From Pyrinomonadaceae bacterium (GTDB lineage: Bacteria; Acidobacteriota; Blastocatellia; Pyrinomonadales; Pyrinomonadaceae), in contig JAHCHG010000001.1 of NCBI GenBank assembly GCA_026129865.1, positions 310,001 to 374,000 of the forward strand: a DNA stretch of 64,000 bases. The letters run 5' to 3'. A program made the position numbers and the translations under genes. Every line of letters starts with the position of its first letter. Positions within the stretch are counted from its first letter, which is position 1. Below the pieces are notes generated by a model. That model worked only from the letters and a program-made list of their open reading frames with translations, did not search any database and was not told the origin of the DNA. This document shows, piece after piece, positions 28,704 to 38,706 of this stretch.

Positions 28704-28844
28704 TTAGCTAGAAAAGTATTGCGAAAATGCCCAAAGAAGCGCTATCACGATGACCGTAGTAACTGCTACTGCGGCATAAACACGATACCACCACGAATCG
28801 GGCAATTCCTTGTCGATCTTTACTTCTGATTCTTCTTTATTCAT
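28704..28844 (-). CDS. Small single-pass membrane protein next to the symporter
   Basis: A 46-residue frame from ATG 28844: an acidic N-terminus with Glu/Lys, then DSWWYRVYAAVAVTTVIVI and ALLWAFSQYF, one clear transmembrane helix. It ends 6 bases before the symporter start codon, so it is almost certainly in the same operon. Several SSS transporters have small accessory subunits; that role is inferred. It is too short for standard gene-length cut-offs. Confidence 0.65.
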   Translation of the reverse strand: MNKEESEVKIDKELPDSWWYRVYAAVAVTTVIVIALLWAFSQYFSS

Positions 28845-28854
28845 GGAAAGCTTT

Positions 28855-28895
28855 GGCTGCGACGCAAAAATCAGTTTTTGCGTCGCAGCCGTTTT
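28855..28895. terminator. Perfect 16-base stem hairpin downstream of the TonB receptor gene
   Basis: GGCTGCGACGCAAAAA (28855-28870) pairs exactly with TTTTTGCGTCGCAGCC (28875-28890) over a 4-base loop. On the minus strand no U tail follows, so it may be a processing/attenuation hairpin ahead of the small membrane-protein gene; on the plus strand GTTTTT follows. Confidence 0.75.
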
Positions 28896-28904
28896 TCGGC
28901 GGTC

Positions 28905-31850
28905 TTAAAACTTGAATTTGAATCCAAGCTGGAAGAGCCGTGCATCGAGCGAAGAAACCGGTCGATTTCTGATCGTCGGAAGATCGCCTGTCGGATTTCC
29001 GAGTGCATCTGTCGTCACCGATGAATTGTTCAACTGAAAAATGCTGTTGATGTTGAAAACATTGATGAATTCACCAAAGATCTCAAGTTTGAATCTTTCA
29101 GTAAATGAAACAAATCGCGAGTAACGCAGATCGACGTTGACCTGTTTGGGCGTCGTGCCGGAGTTTCTTCCGATTCCGACAGGATTGTCTGAGCCGGAGA
29201 AACCGTCGAGATTTATGTCCGTTGCAGCAACGATATTGTATCTCTCTCCGCTGTTCGCCGTGGCGATAAAGCTCAATTGATTGTCATTGAGAATATATCG
29301 CAGCGTACGATTTTCGATGTCGAAAACCGGGCGGGCAACGAAACTGGTGACAAAAGTATGCCGCTGATCTGCAAGCGAAGGACCGAAATCGCGGGCGCGA
29401 TTTGTCGGATCCTGCTGAACCAAGCTGCTTGCAGCGACAAGATTTTGCTCGGGAGCGTCGTCTTCAGCCTTTGAAAGCGTGTAATTCATGCTGAATTGAT
29501 AGCCTTTCGACATACGCTTTGTGAGCTGAACGGTCATCGCATTATAGCTCGAATTTCCAACCGATTCCGCCTGAAGAATATTGTTGAACCGCGGATCGAT
29601 TCGCGTAGCCGCATTGACCGCGCTTGAATAGATCGGTCTTCCATCTGCAAGACGTCCGGCAGTCGGAATTCGGTTAATATTTCTGTAAACCGGAATATGA
29701 CGCCCGTTCGAGTGAATAAAGCCCAGCGTAACAGAGATGTCCGAAGTCAATCCCTGTTCAACCTGTGCGTTGTAATGGATCGCATACATCGTGTCGAAAT
29801 CGGGCGCGACCGTTTCAATACTTTGAACCGGCAGCACCGTTCCCGGCGGAAGCGAACCCAATGTATTCGGGAAGTTCGGAGCCGCCGTGTTCGTCGGACC
29901 GAACGAGAAATTGAAAAAACGCGGGCTGCCGTTGTTTTGGATCGCACGACGGTACATATCCAGGAACGGCTGATCGTAATACATTCCGGCGCTTGCGCGA
30001 AGGATCGTCGCATATTTTCCGTCGCGCGCGCCGTAAACGATGCCTAAACGCGGCGCAAAATTGTTCTTATCGATTCGAAAATCCTGCGACGCCGCGAAAA
30101 GCGAATCGCTTCTGGCTTCAGGAATGTCGTAAAGATCGTATCGAACTCCGTAATTGACCTTTAAATTCGGCGTGATCTTCCAATCGTCCTGCGCGAACCA
30201 ATTGTAAAAAGTGGATTTGTAGCTCAGATCCGGATCACCGAACGATTCGGTATAGTTTGTATAGCTTCGCGGATTTGCGCCCGTCCGCGCCTGGTTATAG
30301 GCGGCAAGCGTCGCAAATGTATATCTAGCAAAAACTCCCGAGCGGCGGACATCGTCGACGATGTTAAAGCCGCCGCCGAATTTCATCGTGTGATTACCGG
30401 TCGTCCAGGTAAAGTTATCCAAAACCTGAGTCATTTCTTCGAGCGGCGCGATCGTATTGGCATTTTCCGGAGCACCGAAATTTGCGCCCTGCGAACCGGT
30501 GCGCGTCGGATCTATTCGTGTAATAACGATCGACGGACCTGTGCCCGAATTTCCATTTGATAAATTCTGAGAATTTCGTTTTGCATATTGAAAACGAAAC
30601 TCGTTCAAGTGGAATGGCGAAAATGCAGAGATCAGCTGGACCGCCGGTGCCCACGAAATATCATCAAAATCAATACTTCGTTCAAGTGTCGTGGTGCCGC
30701 CGCCGATGTTGTTCGGGGACAAATTCTTAAACCAGTTCAAACGTCCCGTTAAACGATGGACGTCGGTCAGCTGGGCATCCGTTCTAATAATAAAAAAGTT
30801 TACTTTTTGCGTAGCCGGAATTGCGTCAGGGAGCGCCGAAGCGGAAAGTCCCGATGCGATCAGATCCTGACGGTCGGCTTCGATGAACGAGAGCGTGCGC
30901 TGAGACGAAAGGTCTCTTTGAACCCATTCGTAGCCGCCGTAGAAATGCCAGCGGTCTTTGATGATCGGTCCGCCGATAGCGCCTGTTATGTTATCGACGA
31001 TCGTGTCCGGTTTCTTCGAAGTCGGCGATGTATTAAAGGCTCTCGACGCCCACGCCGTTCGCTGCAGCCGGTAGCTTGCCGATCCGTGAAAACCGTTAGT
31101 ACCTGACGGTGTAATAGCGTTCATGATCAAACCCGGAGTGTTTCCGAATTCGGCTGAAAAGCCGTTCGTTACCAATTGAACTTCGGAAACGAAAGTTTCG
31201 GAGATCGGCATTAAACGAATTCCGCCGCGGTCTGCCTGTGTATTTGTATTACCGTCAAGCTGGTAATTTGTTCTGCGCGCGTAACCGTTGGCATTGATAC
31301 GCGGAACCCCAAACTCAGCGTTCGGGCGACCGGTGACATTAGCCTGTAAAAGTGCAAAATTATATGGATTGCGGGCAACAAGCGGAAGATTTTGAACTTC
31401 TTCGGGGTTCATAACGCGACCGACATCGATCTTTCCGGGATCAACGATCGGTGCATCTGAAGTAATTGTTACCGTCGCCGAAAGTTCACCCAGCTCAAGC
31501 GTTAAATTGACGGTTGCCGTTTGACCGGCAGTCAGCGTAATACCTTCACGAACGAGACGTTTGAAATTGGCGGCTTCGACCGTAATGACAAATGAGCCAA
31601 GCGGAAGCAAAGGAGCACGGTAAACCCCTGTGTCTCCCGTTACAATTACACGCTCGGCGCCTGTCTGCACACTTTTGACGGTTATCGTCGCGTTGGGCAC
31701 AACCGCACCGTTCGTGTCTGTCACGACACCTTCGATCTGCGCATTGAGAGCCTGCGACTGTCCGTTAACAAATGTACCGTTAACTGCGAATACAGCAATT
31801 AACAAACCGTAAAACAGAACCAGTCTCGATAGACTCGATAGTTTTATCAT
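28905..31850 (-). CDS. Oar-type TonB-dependent receptor
   Basis: 981 residues. A signal peptide is followed by a carboxypeptidase-regulatory-like Ig fold (IEGVVTDTNGAVVPNATITVK, ~37-115), a plug domain (about 130-250) and a beta-barrel ending in aromatic LFQLGFKFKF. This is the Oar-like class abundant in Acidobacteriota, which takes up large substrates. AGGAGAAAATC precedes ATG 31850. It is the first gene of the minus-strand group with the small membrane protein, symporter and deacetylase, suggesting an uptake route for an N-acetylated compound (inference). Confidence 0.93.
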   Translation of the reverse strand: MIKLSSLSRLVLFYGLLIAVFAVNGTFVNGQSQALNAQIEGVVTDTNGAVVPNATITVKSVQTGAERVIVTGDTGVYRAPLLPLGSFVITVEAANFKRLVREGITLTAGQTATVNLTLELGELSATVTITSDAPIVDPGKIDVGRVMNPEEVQNLPLVARNPYNFALLQANVTGRPNAEFGVPRINANGYARRTNYQLDGNTNTQADRGGIRLMPISETFVSEVQLVTNGFSAEFGNTPGLIMNAITPSGTNGFHGSASYRLQRTAWASRAFNTSPTSKKPDTIVDNITGAIGGPIIKDRWHFYGGYEWVQRDLSSQRTLSFIEADRQDLIASGLSASALPDAIPATQKVNFFIIRTDAQLTDVHRLTGRLNWFKNLSPNNIGGGTTTLERSIDFDDISWAPAVQLISAFSPFHLNEFRFQYAKRNSQNLSNGNSGTGPSIVITRIDPTRTGSQGANFGAPENANTIAPLEEMTQVLDNFTWTTGNHTMKFGGGFNIVDDVRRSGVFARYTFATLAAYNQARTGANPRSYTNYTESFGDPDLSYKSTFYNWFAQDDWKITPNLKVNYGVRYDLYDIPEARSDSLFAASQDFRIDKNNFAPRLGIVYGARDGKYATILRASAGMYYDQPFLDMYRRAIQNNGSPRFFNFSFGPTNTAAPNFPNTLGSLPPGTVLPVQSIETVAPDFDTMYAIHYNAQVEQGLTSDISVTLGFIHSNGRHIPVYRNINRIPTAGRLADGRPIYSSAVNAATRIDPRFNNILQAESVGNSSYNAMTVQLTKRMSKGYQFSMNYTLSKAEDDAPEQNLVAASSLVQQDPTNRARDFGPSLADQRHTFVTSFVARPVFDIENRTLRYILNDNQLSFIATANSGERYNIVAATDINLDGFSGSDNPVGIGRNSGTTPKQVNVDLRYSRFVSFTERFKLEIFGEFINVFNINSIFQLNNSSVTTDALGNPTGDLPTIRNRPVSSLDARLFQLGFKFKF

Positions 31851-32087
31851 CTGATTTTCTCCTATTTTTGAAATTGCAACTTCGGATTGGAAGATGCTTC
31901 GAACATATCACACTAGTACACGACCTTCACCACAAAAGTTTAGATATTTTTAGGATCGTTAAGAAATATTTCAGCCAAGCTGATTAAACGTTAATAGCCT
32001 GCGGGTTAACGGCGTTTGTAAAGATTTGTAAACCGGTAATAAATCGACTGTGATGGTGAAAAAAAAGCAAAGAATTTGTCCGATAAA

Positions 32088-33770
32088 TCATAGAAATATA
32101 ATTCTGTGTCCGTCATCATCGAGATCGATCGCCTGATATAGCCAGTCGAAAAAATATACACCGTGGCGGTTTACGAACTGACTCACGTTAAATGACCGTT
32201 CCTGGAGCGCCTTGTGCGGATATAAAGACGCGAATGCCGTCTCTATCCTCCGATTGATCGTTTCATCCTTGCGGATCTGAGCGTTGTGAAACTTCGATCG
32301 AATATTCGAAATATGATAGAGGATCTTTCGCCTCCGATTTGCAAGGCTGTCCGCAAGTGTCGGTTCGAGTTCAAACAGGTTCTGATCTAGTCGGTTCAGC
32401 TGCTTATTAATGTTTTCTTCAACTTCGGCAAAGACTTTAGCCATTTCACGGTTCAAAAATTGTTCAACGATCTTTGGCAGCAAAACTTCGATTCCCTCGA
32501 ACACATCCCTGAACTCAAGTTCATATTTATCAAGAGTTTTTCCATGTTTCGATTCGACGATCGTAAAACTCTGGCGGTGAAAAATAGGCGTAACCGGTCG
32601 GTCAAGCAATCGATAAACTTCAGAAGACTGAGCAAAATAAGCTATTTCTGCGGCGCCGCCGAAGTAACATACCGTCGGCAGCAGATAGTCCTGAACAACT
32701 GAGCGCAAAACAACGCTTGGCGAAAAGCGCTGAGGCTCTTCCGCGGCAAGATCGGCGAGTTCGTCGATGGTGAATTCGCGCTCTATGTCTCTGGTTTTGA
32801 AGGTACCGGTCGGACTCTTTTTTAACGCATGGCGAGTTCTGTCCTTAGCCTGCCAAAATAGCGGAAAATAATCTTCTCCGACAAGCACTTGCGCATGGTA
32901 TCCTTCCGACTCCAGCTCATCGCTGCGCTTTCGCAATGCTTCCACGATCTCATCGGAGCGTCGAATAGCATTAACGTAAATTGGCGTCGCTAACTTCTTA
33001 AGTCTGACATCAAGCGGACAAAGTACGATCAGTCCAAATTTACCGAGAAATTTTGTCAAGAGCCGGGCAAAAGCGTCGCCGTAATCTTCGCCGGGGGTCC
33101 AAGAGTTTTCGATCATTTCGCGAAGCTCATCGGTAAACTCGGTTCGCGGAAGACTTTCAAATAGTTCGTCGATCGTCTCCTTGATGGATTCGTCCAGTTT
33201 TACGTAACCTACCGGAAGATTTTCATAACAGTATTTCGGCTCGCTCTTTATTGTTCGTGACTTTCCGTCCGACGAGATAACTTCGATCTTTGAGACTTCT
33301 TCAAAATCATGATCTTCCGTGGCGATCCAAAAAACCGGCACAGCCTTAAAGCCGCGTCCCCGCAGACATTCTGTCATTTTTACCGCGGAAAGCGCCTTAT
33401 AGATCGTGTACATCGGTCCAGTGAAAAGACCGGCTTGCTGCCCGGAAACAACTGCGACGCAATCGTCGTCGCGAAGCATTTCAATATTTTTCAACGTCGC
33501 ATCTGTCGCTCCGTTTCTGCGGTTCGCTTCTTCGAGAACATCGCAAAGTACGGCGCGGTCGGTTTTGTATTCAGACAAGATCCGATCGATATGTTTCGAT
33601 ATCTCTGTATGAGAATTGACTGCCAGAGGGTAATATTTCCGCAGACTTTCCGGGTCGTTTTGATAATCGCGAAAAAGCTTGGACTGGTGGGGTATTTCGG
33701 TGAAAGACAGACTTTCAGTTTGAAGTACTACATTTCCGGAAGGACACGGACAAACGATTTCTTCTTTCAC
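32088..33770 (-). CDS. bshC: Putative cysteine ligase BshC (bacillithiol synthesis)
   Basis: About 560 residues. The family motif SGQQAGLFTGPMYTIYKA lies near residue 115, followed by PVFWIATEDHDFEE and the C-terminal coiled-coil region (KQLNRLDQNLFELEP...). BshC adds Cys to GlcN-malate in bacillithiol synthesis. AGGAGA followed by 6 bases and GTG at 33770 marks the start; the TTG at 33791 lies upstream of this ribosome-binding site. bshA and bshB are not adjacent, and the large PIG-L protein at 24382 is not BshB. Confidence 0.93.
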   Translation of the reverse strand: MKEEIVCPCPSGNVVLQTESLSFTEIPHQSKLFRDYQNDPESLRKYYPLAVNSHTEISKHIDRILSEYKTDRAVLCDVLEEANRRNGATDATLKNIEMLRDDDCVAVVSGQQAGLFTGPMYTIYKALSAVKMTECLRGRGFKAVPVFWIATEDHDFEEVSKIEVISSDGKSRTIKSEPKYCYENLPVGYVKLDESIKETIDELFESLPRTEFTDELREMIENSWTPGEDYGDAFARLLTKFLGKFGLIVLCPLDVRLKKLATPIYVNAIRRSDEIVEALRKRSDELESEGYHAQVLVGEDYFPLFWQAKDRTRHALKKSPTGTFKTRDIEREFTIDELADLAAEEPQRFSPSVVLRSVVQDYLLPTVCYFGGAAEIAYFAQSSEVYRLLDRPVTPIFHRQSFTIVESKHGKTLDKYELEFRDVFEGIEVLLPKIVEQFLNREMAKVFAEVEENINKQLNRLDQNLFELEPTLADSLANRRRKILYHISNIRSKFHNAQIRKDETINRRIETAFASLYPHKALQERSFNVSQFVNRHGVYFFDWLYQAIDLDDDGHRIIFL

Positions 33771-33832
33771 ATTTATTCTCCTAAATTTCAAATTATAGGT
33801 TTCCTACCTCTAACTGCCAAACTCAAAACAAA

Positions 33833-33863
33833 AAAAACGGCGCATGAGAGCACCGTTTTTTCG
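33833..33863 (-). terminator. Terminator of the BNR-repeat gene
   Basis: An AACGG...CCGTT stem with GC/GC inner pairs, A-rich on the left and TTTTTT on the right of the plus strand. It can terminate minus-strand transcripts from the gene ending at 33881 before bshC. Confidence 0.65.
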
Positions 33864-33880
33864 CTAGTTTATCGATCGGA

Positions 33881-36007
33881 TTAGTTTCCCAGACGAGTGT
33901 CTCCACCGGTTACTTCGCGAACCTCAGCTGCAACGCTGCTGCTTTTTCGTTCGATCATGTAAACGCCGGATGAATGCGTTCCGGCAAAGATCCGGTTCGA
34001 ATCGACCGGATCGAACGCAAGCGTCCAAACGCGATGACTCGGCAGCCCGAGATTTTTCGAATCGATGCGCTTCCAGTTTTGTCCTGCGTCCTCCGAAAAA
34101 TAAATTCCGCCGTCAGCCTGCAGCGCACTGGAAACGTAAACTTCATTAGTATTTCGCGGATTGATCAAAATACTTGTGTAATTTCCCAAAGGGAGATTTC
34201 CGCCGCGTCGAACCCACGAATTACCACCGTCGCGCGTCAGGTACAATGTCTGAAGCGTGCCGACATAAACCTTTTCGGGATCCTGCGGGTCAACTCTGAT
34301 CGAACTGATCGGAATTCCTTCCGGAATGCCCTTAACTTTCCGCCACGTCGTTCCGTTGTCTTCCGAAACCAACACACCTGAAATTGATGTTCCTGCCCAG
34401 ATCGTTCCAGGCAGCTGCGGATTGGTCGTAATAACAAAAATGTTATTCGCAATTCCCACCCCGAGATCGAGTTTCTCCCAGCCCTGTGAAATATCATAAC
34501 TGCGGTACAAACCGCTGTCCGTCCCGGCTAAAAATCCGTTTTTCCCATCCTGCGTGTACGCAAGAACCTTAACCTTTTCGGTCAATGCAGGAACTGTCGA
34601 AACCTTAACCGGCTGCGGTGCCGCTTTTGTTCGCGAACTGCGTTTTGTCGAACGCGCCGCACGGACCGGCTTGGGAGCAGTGACCTGAAACCAGTTGACT
34701 CCGCGGTCAACAGATTTAAAGATGCCCGTATTTGATCCCATATAGAGGATCTTTGGATCAACTCTATCCTGAATGATCGCGAACGGCGACACGCGCGTGA
34801 CATCTAGATTCTTTGACTGTTCCCAAGTTCTGCCCGCATCTGAACTTATGAAAACAAATCCACCACCGGTCGCCGTGTTATGCGTCGTCGCGTACAATCT
34901 GCCCGGTTCTTCCAGATCTGTTGTGATCGAATAAGTAAAGCGGCTCGTGAACCGGTCGTTTGTCTGCGAAAAATTTCGACCGCCGTCGTTAGAAACCATC
35001 ACGCCATAATTGTTGGTCGCGATAAAAACCTTGTTTGGCTCACTCGGATGAACAGCGATAGAATTTATCTCAAGATTTCGCTGCGTCGTCATCGACCAGG
35101 TTTTTCCTCCATTCGTTGAGAGCCAAAAGCCTTCTGTCGTACCGGCGTAAATAACACCCTCGAGCGACGGATGCTGAACGATGTCCCGCGTTCTACGCGA
35201 TTGAGACGGAATTCCCTGGATCTTTGCCCATTTTTCACCGTTGTTGAACGATTCGTAAATGCCGCTGCAGGCAGAGGCTACAATATGATCGGGATTTCGC
35301 GGATTAACCGTTATCGCAAACACATCCGAATCGTCGATCATTCCGTCTTTGATCAACCGCCAGGTTTTCCCCGAGTCGGTGGATTTATAAGCGCGCCACC
35401 ATGTCCCGGCAAAAATGGTGCTGTCGTCGCGCGGGTCGATCGCCATTGAATCGATGTTTATCGGCATCGTGTCGGACTTGATCTTCTTCCATGAATCGCC
35501 TTTGTCTTTCGATTCCCATACGCCGTTGATCGTTCCGACCATTAAAATATTGGGATTATTTAACGATTGCGTCATCGAATGTATCGATTCGCTTTTGAGC
35601 TCTTTAGCTTCCTTCCACGTCTTGCCCGCATCAGCCGACTTAAAAAATCCGCCTGCTTCTTTATGGCGATGTCCCGAAGCGTAAATAATATTTGAATCCT
35701 GCGAATCGACAAACAGTTGGTCAAGTACTAACTGCGGACGATTTAAATTGACCAATAGCGACCAGGTATTTCCGCCGTCACCCGAAGTGTGAATTTGTCC
35801 GTCGAGCGTACTCACATACAGCCTGTTCTTATTACGCGGGTCGATGGTTACGACTCTGACATCGCCTCCGTTAGGTCCGACGATCGACCAATCGTCAAAC
35901 TTTTTTAGATCGTTCGACGCAGCCGTAATCACAGCCGATGTAAGAACGATCATCGTCAACGCATACAATTTCTGTAAAGTCGAACCAAACTTATAATTTG
36001 CTTTCAT
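33881..36007 (-). CDS. Secreted BNR/sortilin-like beta-propeller protein
   Basis: About 708 residues from ATG 36007, which begins a signal peptide (LYALTMIVLTSAVITAAS). At least ten repeats of the BNR/Asp-box type follow (S-D-G-G-K-T-W, e.g. SGDGGNTW, SADAGKTWK, STDSGKTW, STNGGKTW, SNDGGRNF), the VPS10/sortilin and photosystem-II-stability-factor-like fold. A Ser/Lys/Pro linker interrupts the series around the RSTKRSSRTKAAP stretch. Probably periplasmic or extracellular binding or hydrolysis; no catalytic residues can be assigned. Confidence 0.88.
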   Translation of the reverse strand: MKANYKFGSTLQKLYALTMIVLTSAVITAASNDLKKFDDWSIVGPNGGDVRVVTIDPRNKNRLYVSTLDGQIHTSGDGGNTWSLLVNLNRPQLVLDQLFVDSQDSNIIYASGHRHKEAGGFFKSADAGKTWKEAKELKSESIHSMTQSLNNPNILMVGTINGVWESKDKGDSWKKIKSDTMPINIDSMAIDPRDDSTIFAGTWWRAYKSTDSGKTWRLIKDGMIDDSDVFAITVNPRNPDHIVASACSGIYESFNNGEKWAKIQGIPSQSRRTRDIVQHPSLEGVIYAGTTEGFWLSTNGGKTWSMTTQRNLEINSIAVHPSEPNKVFIATNNYGVMVSNDGGRNFSQTNDRFTSRFTYSITTDLEEPGRLYATTHNTATGGGFVFISSDAGRTWEQSKNLDVTRVSPFAIIQDRVDPKILYMGSNTGIFKSVDRGVNWFQVTAPKPVRAARSTKRSSRTKAAPQPVKVSTVPALTEKVKVLAYTQDGKNGFLAGTDSGLYRSYDISQGWEKLDLGVGIANNIFVITTNPQLPGTIWAGTSISGVLVSEDNGTTWRKVKGIPEGIPISSIRVDPQDPEKVYVGTLQTLYLTRDGGNSWVRRGGNLPLGNYTSILINPRNTNEVYVSSALQADGGIYFSEDAGQNWKRIDSKNLGLPSHRVWTLAFDPVDSNRIFAGTHSSGVYMIERKSSSVAAEVREVTGGDTRLGN

Positions 36008-36225
36008 ATTGTCACTCTCTGATCCTTTGGGATTGGACGAATTTAATGGTGTTCGGATGCAACCGCTTCGTCGTGGCTTTGATGAACTAAAACAGTTCAT
36101 TGTTTGCTTTGAAATCTTGTTAACTCGAATAAAAAGGCAGGTGAACGTAAAACGTCCACGTCATATTGACACTATAGTACAAAAGAAACGAAGATTTTTC
36201 AAAACATTTAAGCTTTCAATTAAGA

Positions 36226-36270
36226 AAAAGCAGGTAAGTCGTCCAATAAAACGACTTACCTGCTTTTGTA
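36226..36270. terminator. Perfect 17-base stem, bidirectional terminator
   Basis: AAAAGCAGGTAAGTCGT (36226-36242) and ACGACTTACCTGCTTTT (36251-36267) pair exactly with an 8-base loop. It serves the minus-strand OMP gene that ends at 36301. A shorter CATATC/GATATG stem lies alongside. Confidence 0.9.
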
Positions 36271-36300
36271 ATTTCATATCAATGATATGAAGTTTATTGA

Positions 36301-38706
36301 CTACGGGGTCGGAGGCGTTGCACCAGCCGGAACGATCCAAAGATTGCTCTTCAATCCTTCGCCGGTGTTGCCGCCGTTGACGAACGTGATTCGTCTTCCG
36401 TCAAAGTTTCTGAACGCGATGTGATTCTTCATCAGTTTTTCGCGAGCAGCAACATCTCTCGGTGTGCCGTAGTTGATGATGTAACCTGTTGCATTCGGAT
36501 CAGCCTGAAGTGTTTCAAAGAACTGGTCCATACGCTGGCGAACATCGTCGTTAGCGATCTTGCCGAACTGATCCTTAAGGATCGATTCAGGAATATCACG
36601 AATGATCGCGACTTCCGAAGCCGAAAGATCACCACAGCTGCAGTCAGGTTCTGAGCGAACCACAACCGTTGCGGTAACATTGCTTCCTGCCATATCCGGC
36701 GAGGTCGAAACCGTGATCGACGAAGTACCCTGACCGCTTGTGATAGTTCCCTGTGAAACTGACCAGTTGTAGGTCGAAGTACCGCTGCCGTCCGTTACGT
36801 TCGCGGTGAATGTAATGTCATCGCCGCCGTTAACCAATCCTGACGGACCGATCACCGAAAGACCAGACGGACAACTGCAAACCTGTTCGCATTCGCATGC
36901 TTCAACAACGATCGTTTTGGTCTGCGTCGTTCCGCAAACTCCGCAGCCGTCATCAACGCCCGCGGTGATCGTATATGTTCCCGGCGTTACGCCGCTGAGA
37001 TCCCAACTTACATTGGCACCCTGACCGACAACGCGACCGCCTGTAACGGTATAGTTGTAGGTAAGAACGTCATTTTCCGGATCAACGGCGGTCGTCGAAA
37101 CATTTACAGCCATTGAATCGCTGCAGCTCGTTCCTTCTTTCGGACGCGTTCCCGGAGGACACGGCGTTTTCACCGTAGTATCCGACAAATTAAGAGCAGT
37201 TACGTTAGCAAATTCATTCTTTATCTGTCCGTCGGTTCTCGCATTTCTACGACCCGCTGTCAGCTGGAAAAGAAATCCATGTCCATCGGACGAAGGCACG
37301 AAACCGTTCGGAATACCCGAGAACGAACTCTGAAAAGGAGTCGTGCTGCCTGCGATAGCAACTGTTCCGCCGAACGACTGCGAATCGAAGTAGCCTGCAT
37401 CTTGCTGGTTAAAGTGATAGCGGTAAGCCGCTCCGATACTCATCCAACGCGTCGGGTAAACTCGTGCGCCTGCTAAACCTTCGATCGGACTGTTTTCGAA
37501 AGCATTCGGTGTACGACCGCCAACATATTGAGTCGATCGGAATTCTAAGATTGGCTGGAAAAACTTGTTAACAGGAAAATCGACTCCGATACCTGCCAGA
37601 AGTTCGTCCGGACGATCGAGCAGTGTTACGTCCGCACTCTTGATGCTGCTGTTATAGATGTAACCAACGTTTGCAGAAATGTTGATCCATTTGCGAAGAC
37701 GAGCGTCAGCAAATGCTACTACACCAAAATCTCCGCGGTTTCCGCCCGGGCTCGCGCCGCGTTGGAGCTGATTAAAGCCGGTAAAGTCGTTAGCCGAATC
37801 AGCGTAAAAACGATAGAACGGAATGATTCCGACTCCAACCGGATTATTCGGTCCGGTGAAGCGAATCTTACCGCCGACCGTAAATGTGCTGAATGCAGAT
37901 TCACCGTATGTACGATTAAGAAGTGGAGCATCCGGTAAATACGAAGGTTGAAGCGTGAAAACGGTCGGAACCGTACCACCGGCTGAACCGTTCGGGTTAG
38001 TAACGTTAACAGTCGACAATACTAAGCCCGGAAGGATGCTGCCGTATACAGAACCGATACCCGGAAAGTTTGCTGCTGAACTGCCGGTGCCGCCATTAGA
38101 CGGTCCCAAAAGCGCAAAGCCGCCCGAAAAACCGAAGATCGTACCGGCGTTAGCCGGCGAGATCACACCAAATGTCCCGGCATTTCCACCGGAATAAGGA
38201 AACTGAACGAACGGCGCAGTTCCCGCGGGGCGATAAACTGCCGCGTTACGATACTGATTGTTTCCGGGTCCATTCGGAGCCAAAACAATTGCCGGTGCGC
38301 TAACATAGTTGGCGCCGATCAGCACTCTGGAATTCGGCAGGTAAAAACCCGACAAATTTCGCGGTGAGTTTACCTTGATGCCGCGATAAGCGTCTGTGTT
38401 GAAAAACAATTCAACATAGTCGCTTAAACCGATTTGAAAACTGACCGGAACTTCAACGATGTCAACATCGCCGGGATCGCGGTCGTAATTGCTGTAAGCA
38501 GCACTAAAAGTGAACTCTCCCTTTCTCAAGGTTTGTCCGTCATAAATTGTAAAAAGACCTGTCGGACCCCCCGGAGGACCTCCGGTTCCTACGGTCGGTG
38601 CCGTATTCCGTGGGTCATCATTTGATCGTAAAGTCTGAGCTGACGCCGTAATAATCAGTGTCAGCATTATTAGCGTAGTTAAAAACGCCGATTTCGCGAG
38701 TTTCAT
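36301..38706 (-). CDS. Outer-membrane beta-barrel protein with Cys-containing Ig-like/PKD repeats
   Basis: About 801 residues from ATG 38706, preceded by GGAGG. The signal peptide AFLTTLIMLTLIITASAQ leads into a ~450-residue barrel-like region rich in Gly/Phe/Tyr, then a repeat region (~520-700) with PKD/Ig-like domains (VDPENDVLTYNYTVTGG, DDITFTANVTDGSGTSTYNWSVS). These carry cysteine motifs (CECEQVCSCPSG, DCSCGD). The C-terminal ~100 residues (ESILKDQFGKIANDDVRQRMDQ) resemble an OmpA-like peptidoglycan-binding region in size but only weakly in motif. Confidence 0.85.
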   Translation of the reverse strand: MKLAKSAFLTTLIMLTLIITASAQTLRSNDDPRNTAPTVGTGGPPGGPTGLFTIYDGQTLRKGEFTFSAAYSNYDRDPGDVDIVEVPVSFQIGLSDYVELFFNTDAYRGIKVNSPRNLSGFYLPNSRVLIGANYVSAPAIVLAPNGPGNNQYRNAAVYRPAGTAPFVQFPYSGGNAGTFGVISPANAGTIFGFSGGFALLGPSNGGTGSSAANFPGIGSVYGSILPGLVLSTVNVTNPNGSAGGTVPTVFTLQPSYLPDAPLLNRTYGESAFSTFTVGGKIRFTGPNNPVGVGIIPFYRFYADSANDFTGFNQLQRGASPGGNRGDFGVVAFADARLRKWINISANVGYIYNSSIKSADVTLLDRPDELLAGIGVDFPVNKFFQPILEFRSTQYVGGRTPNAFENSPIEGLAGARVYPTRWMSIGAAYRYHFNQQDAGYFDSQSFGGTVAIAGSTTPFQSSFSGIPNGFVPSSDGHGFLFQLTAGRRNARTDGQIKNEFANVTALNLSDTTVKTPCPPGTRPKEGTSCSDSMAVNVSTTAVDPENDVLTYNYTVTGGRVVGQGANVSWDLSGVTPGTYTITAGVDDGCGVCGTTQTKTIVVEACECEQVCSCPSGLSVIGPSGLVNGGDDITFTANVTDGSGTSTYNWSVSQGTITSGQGTSSITVSTSPDMAGSNVTATVVVRSEPDCSCGDLSASEVAIIRDIPESILKDQFGKIANDDVRQRMDQFFETLQADPNATGYIINYGTPRDVAAREKLMKNHIAFRNFDGRRITFVNGGNTGEGLKSNLWIVPAGATPPTP

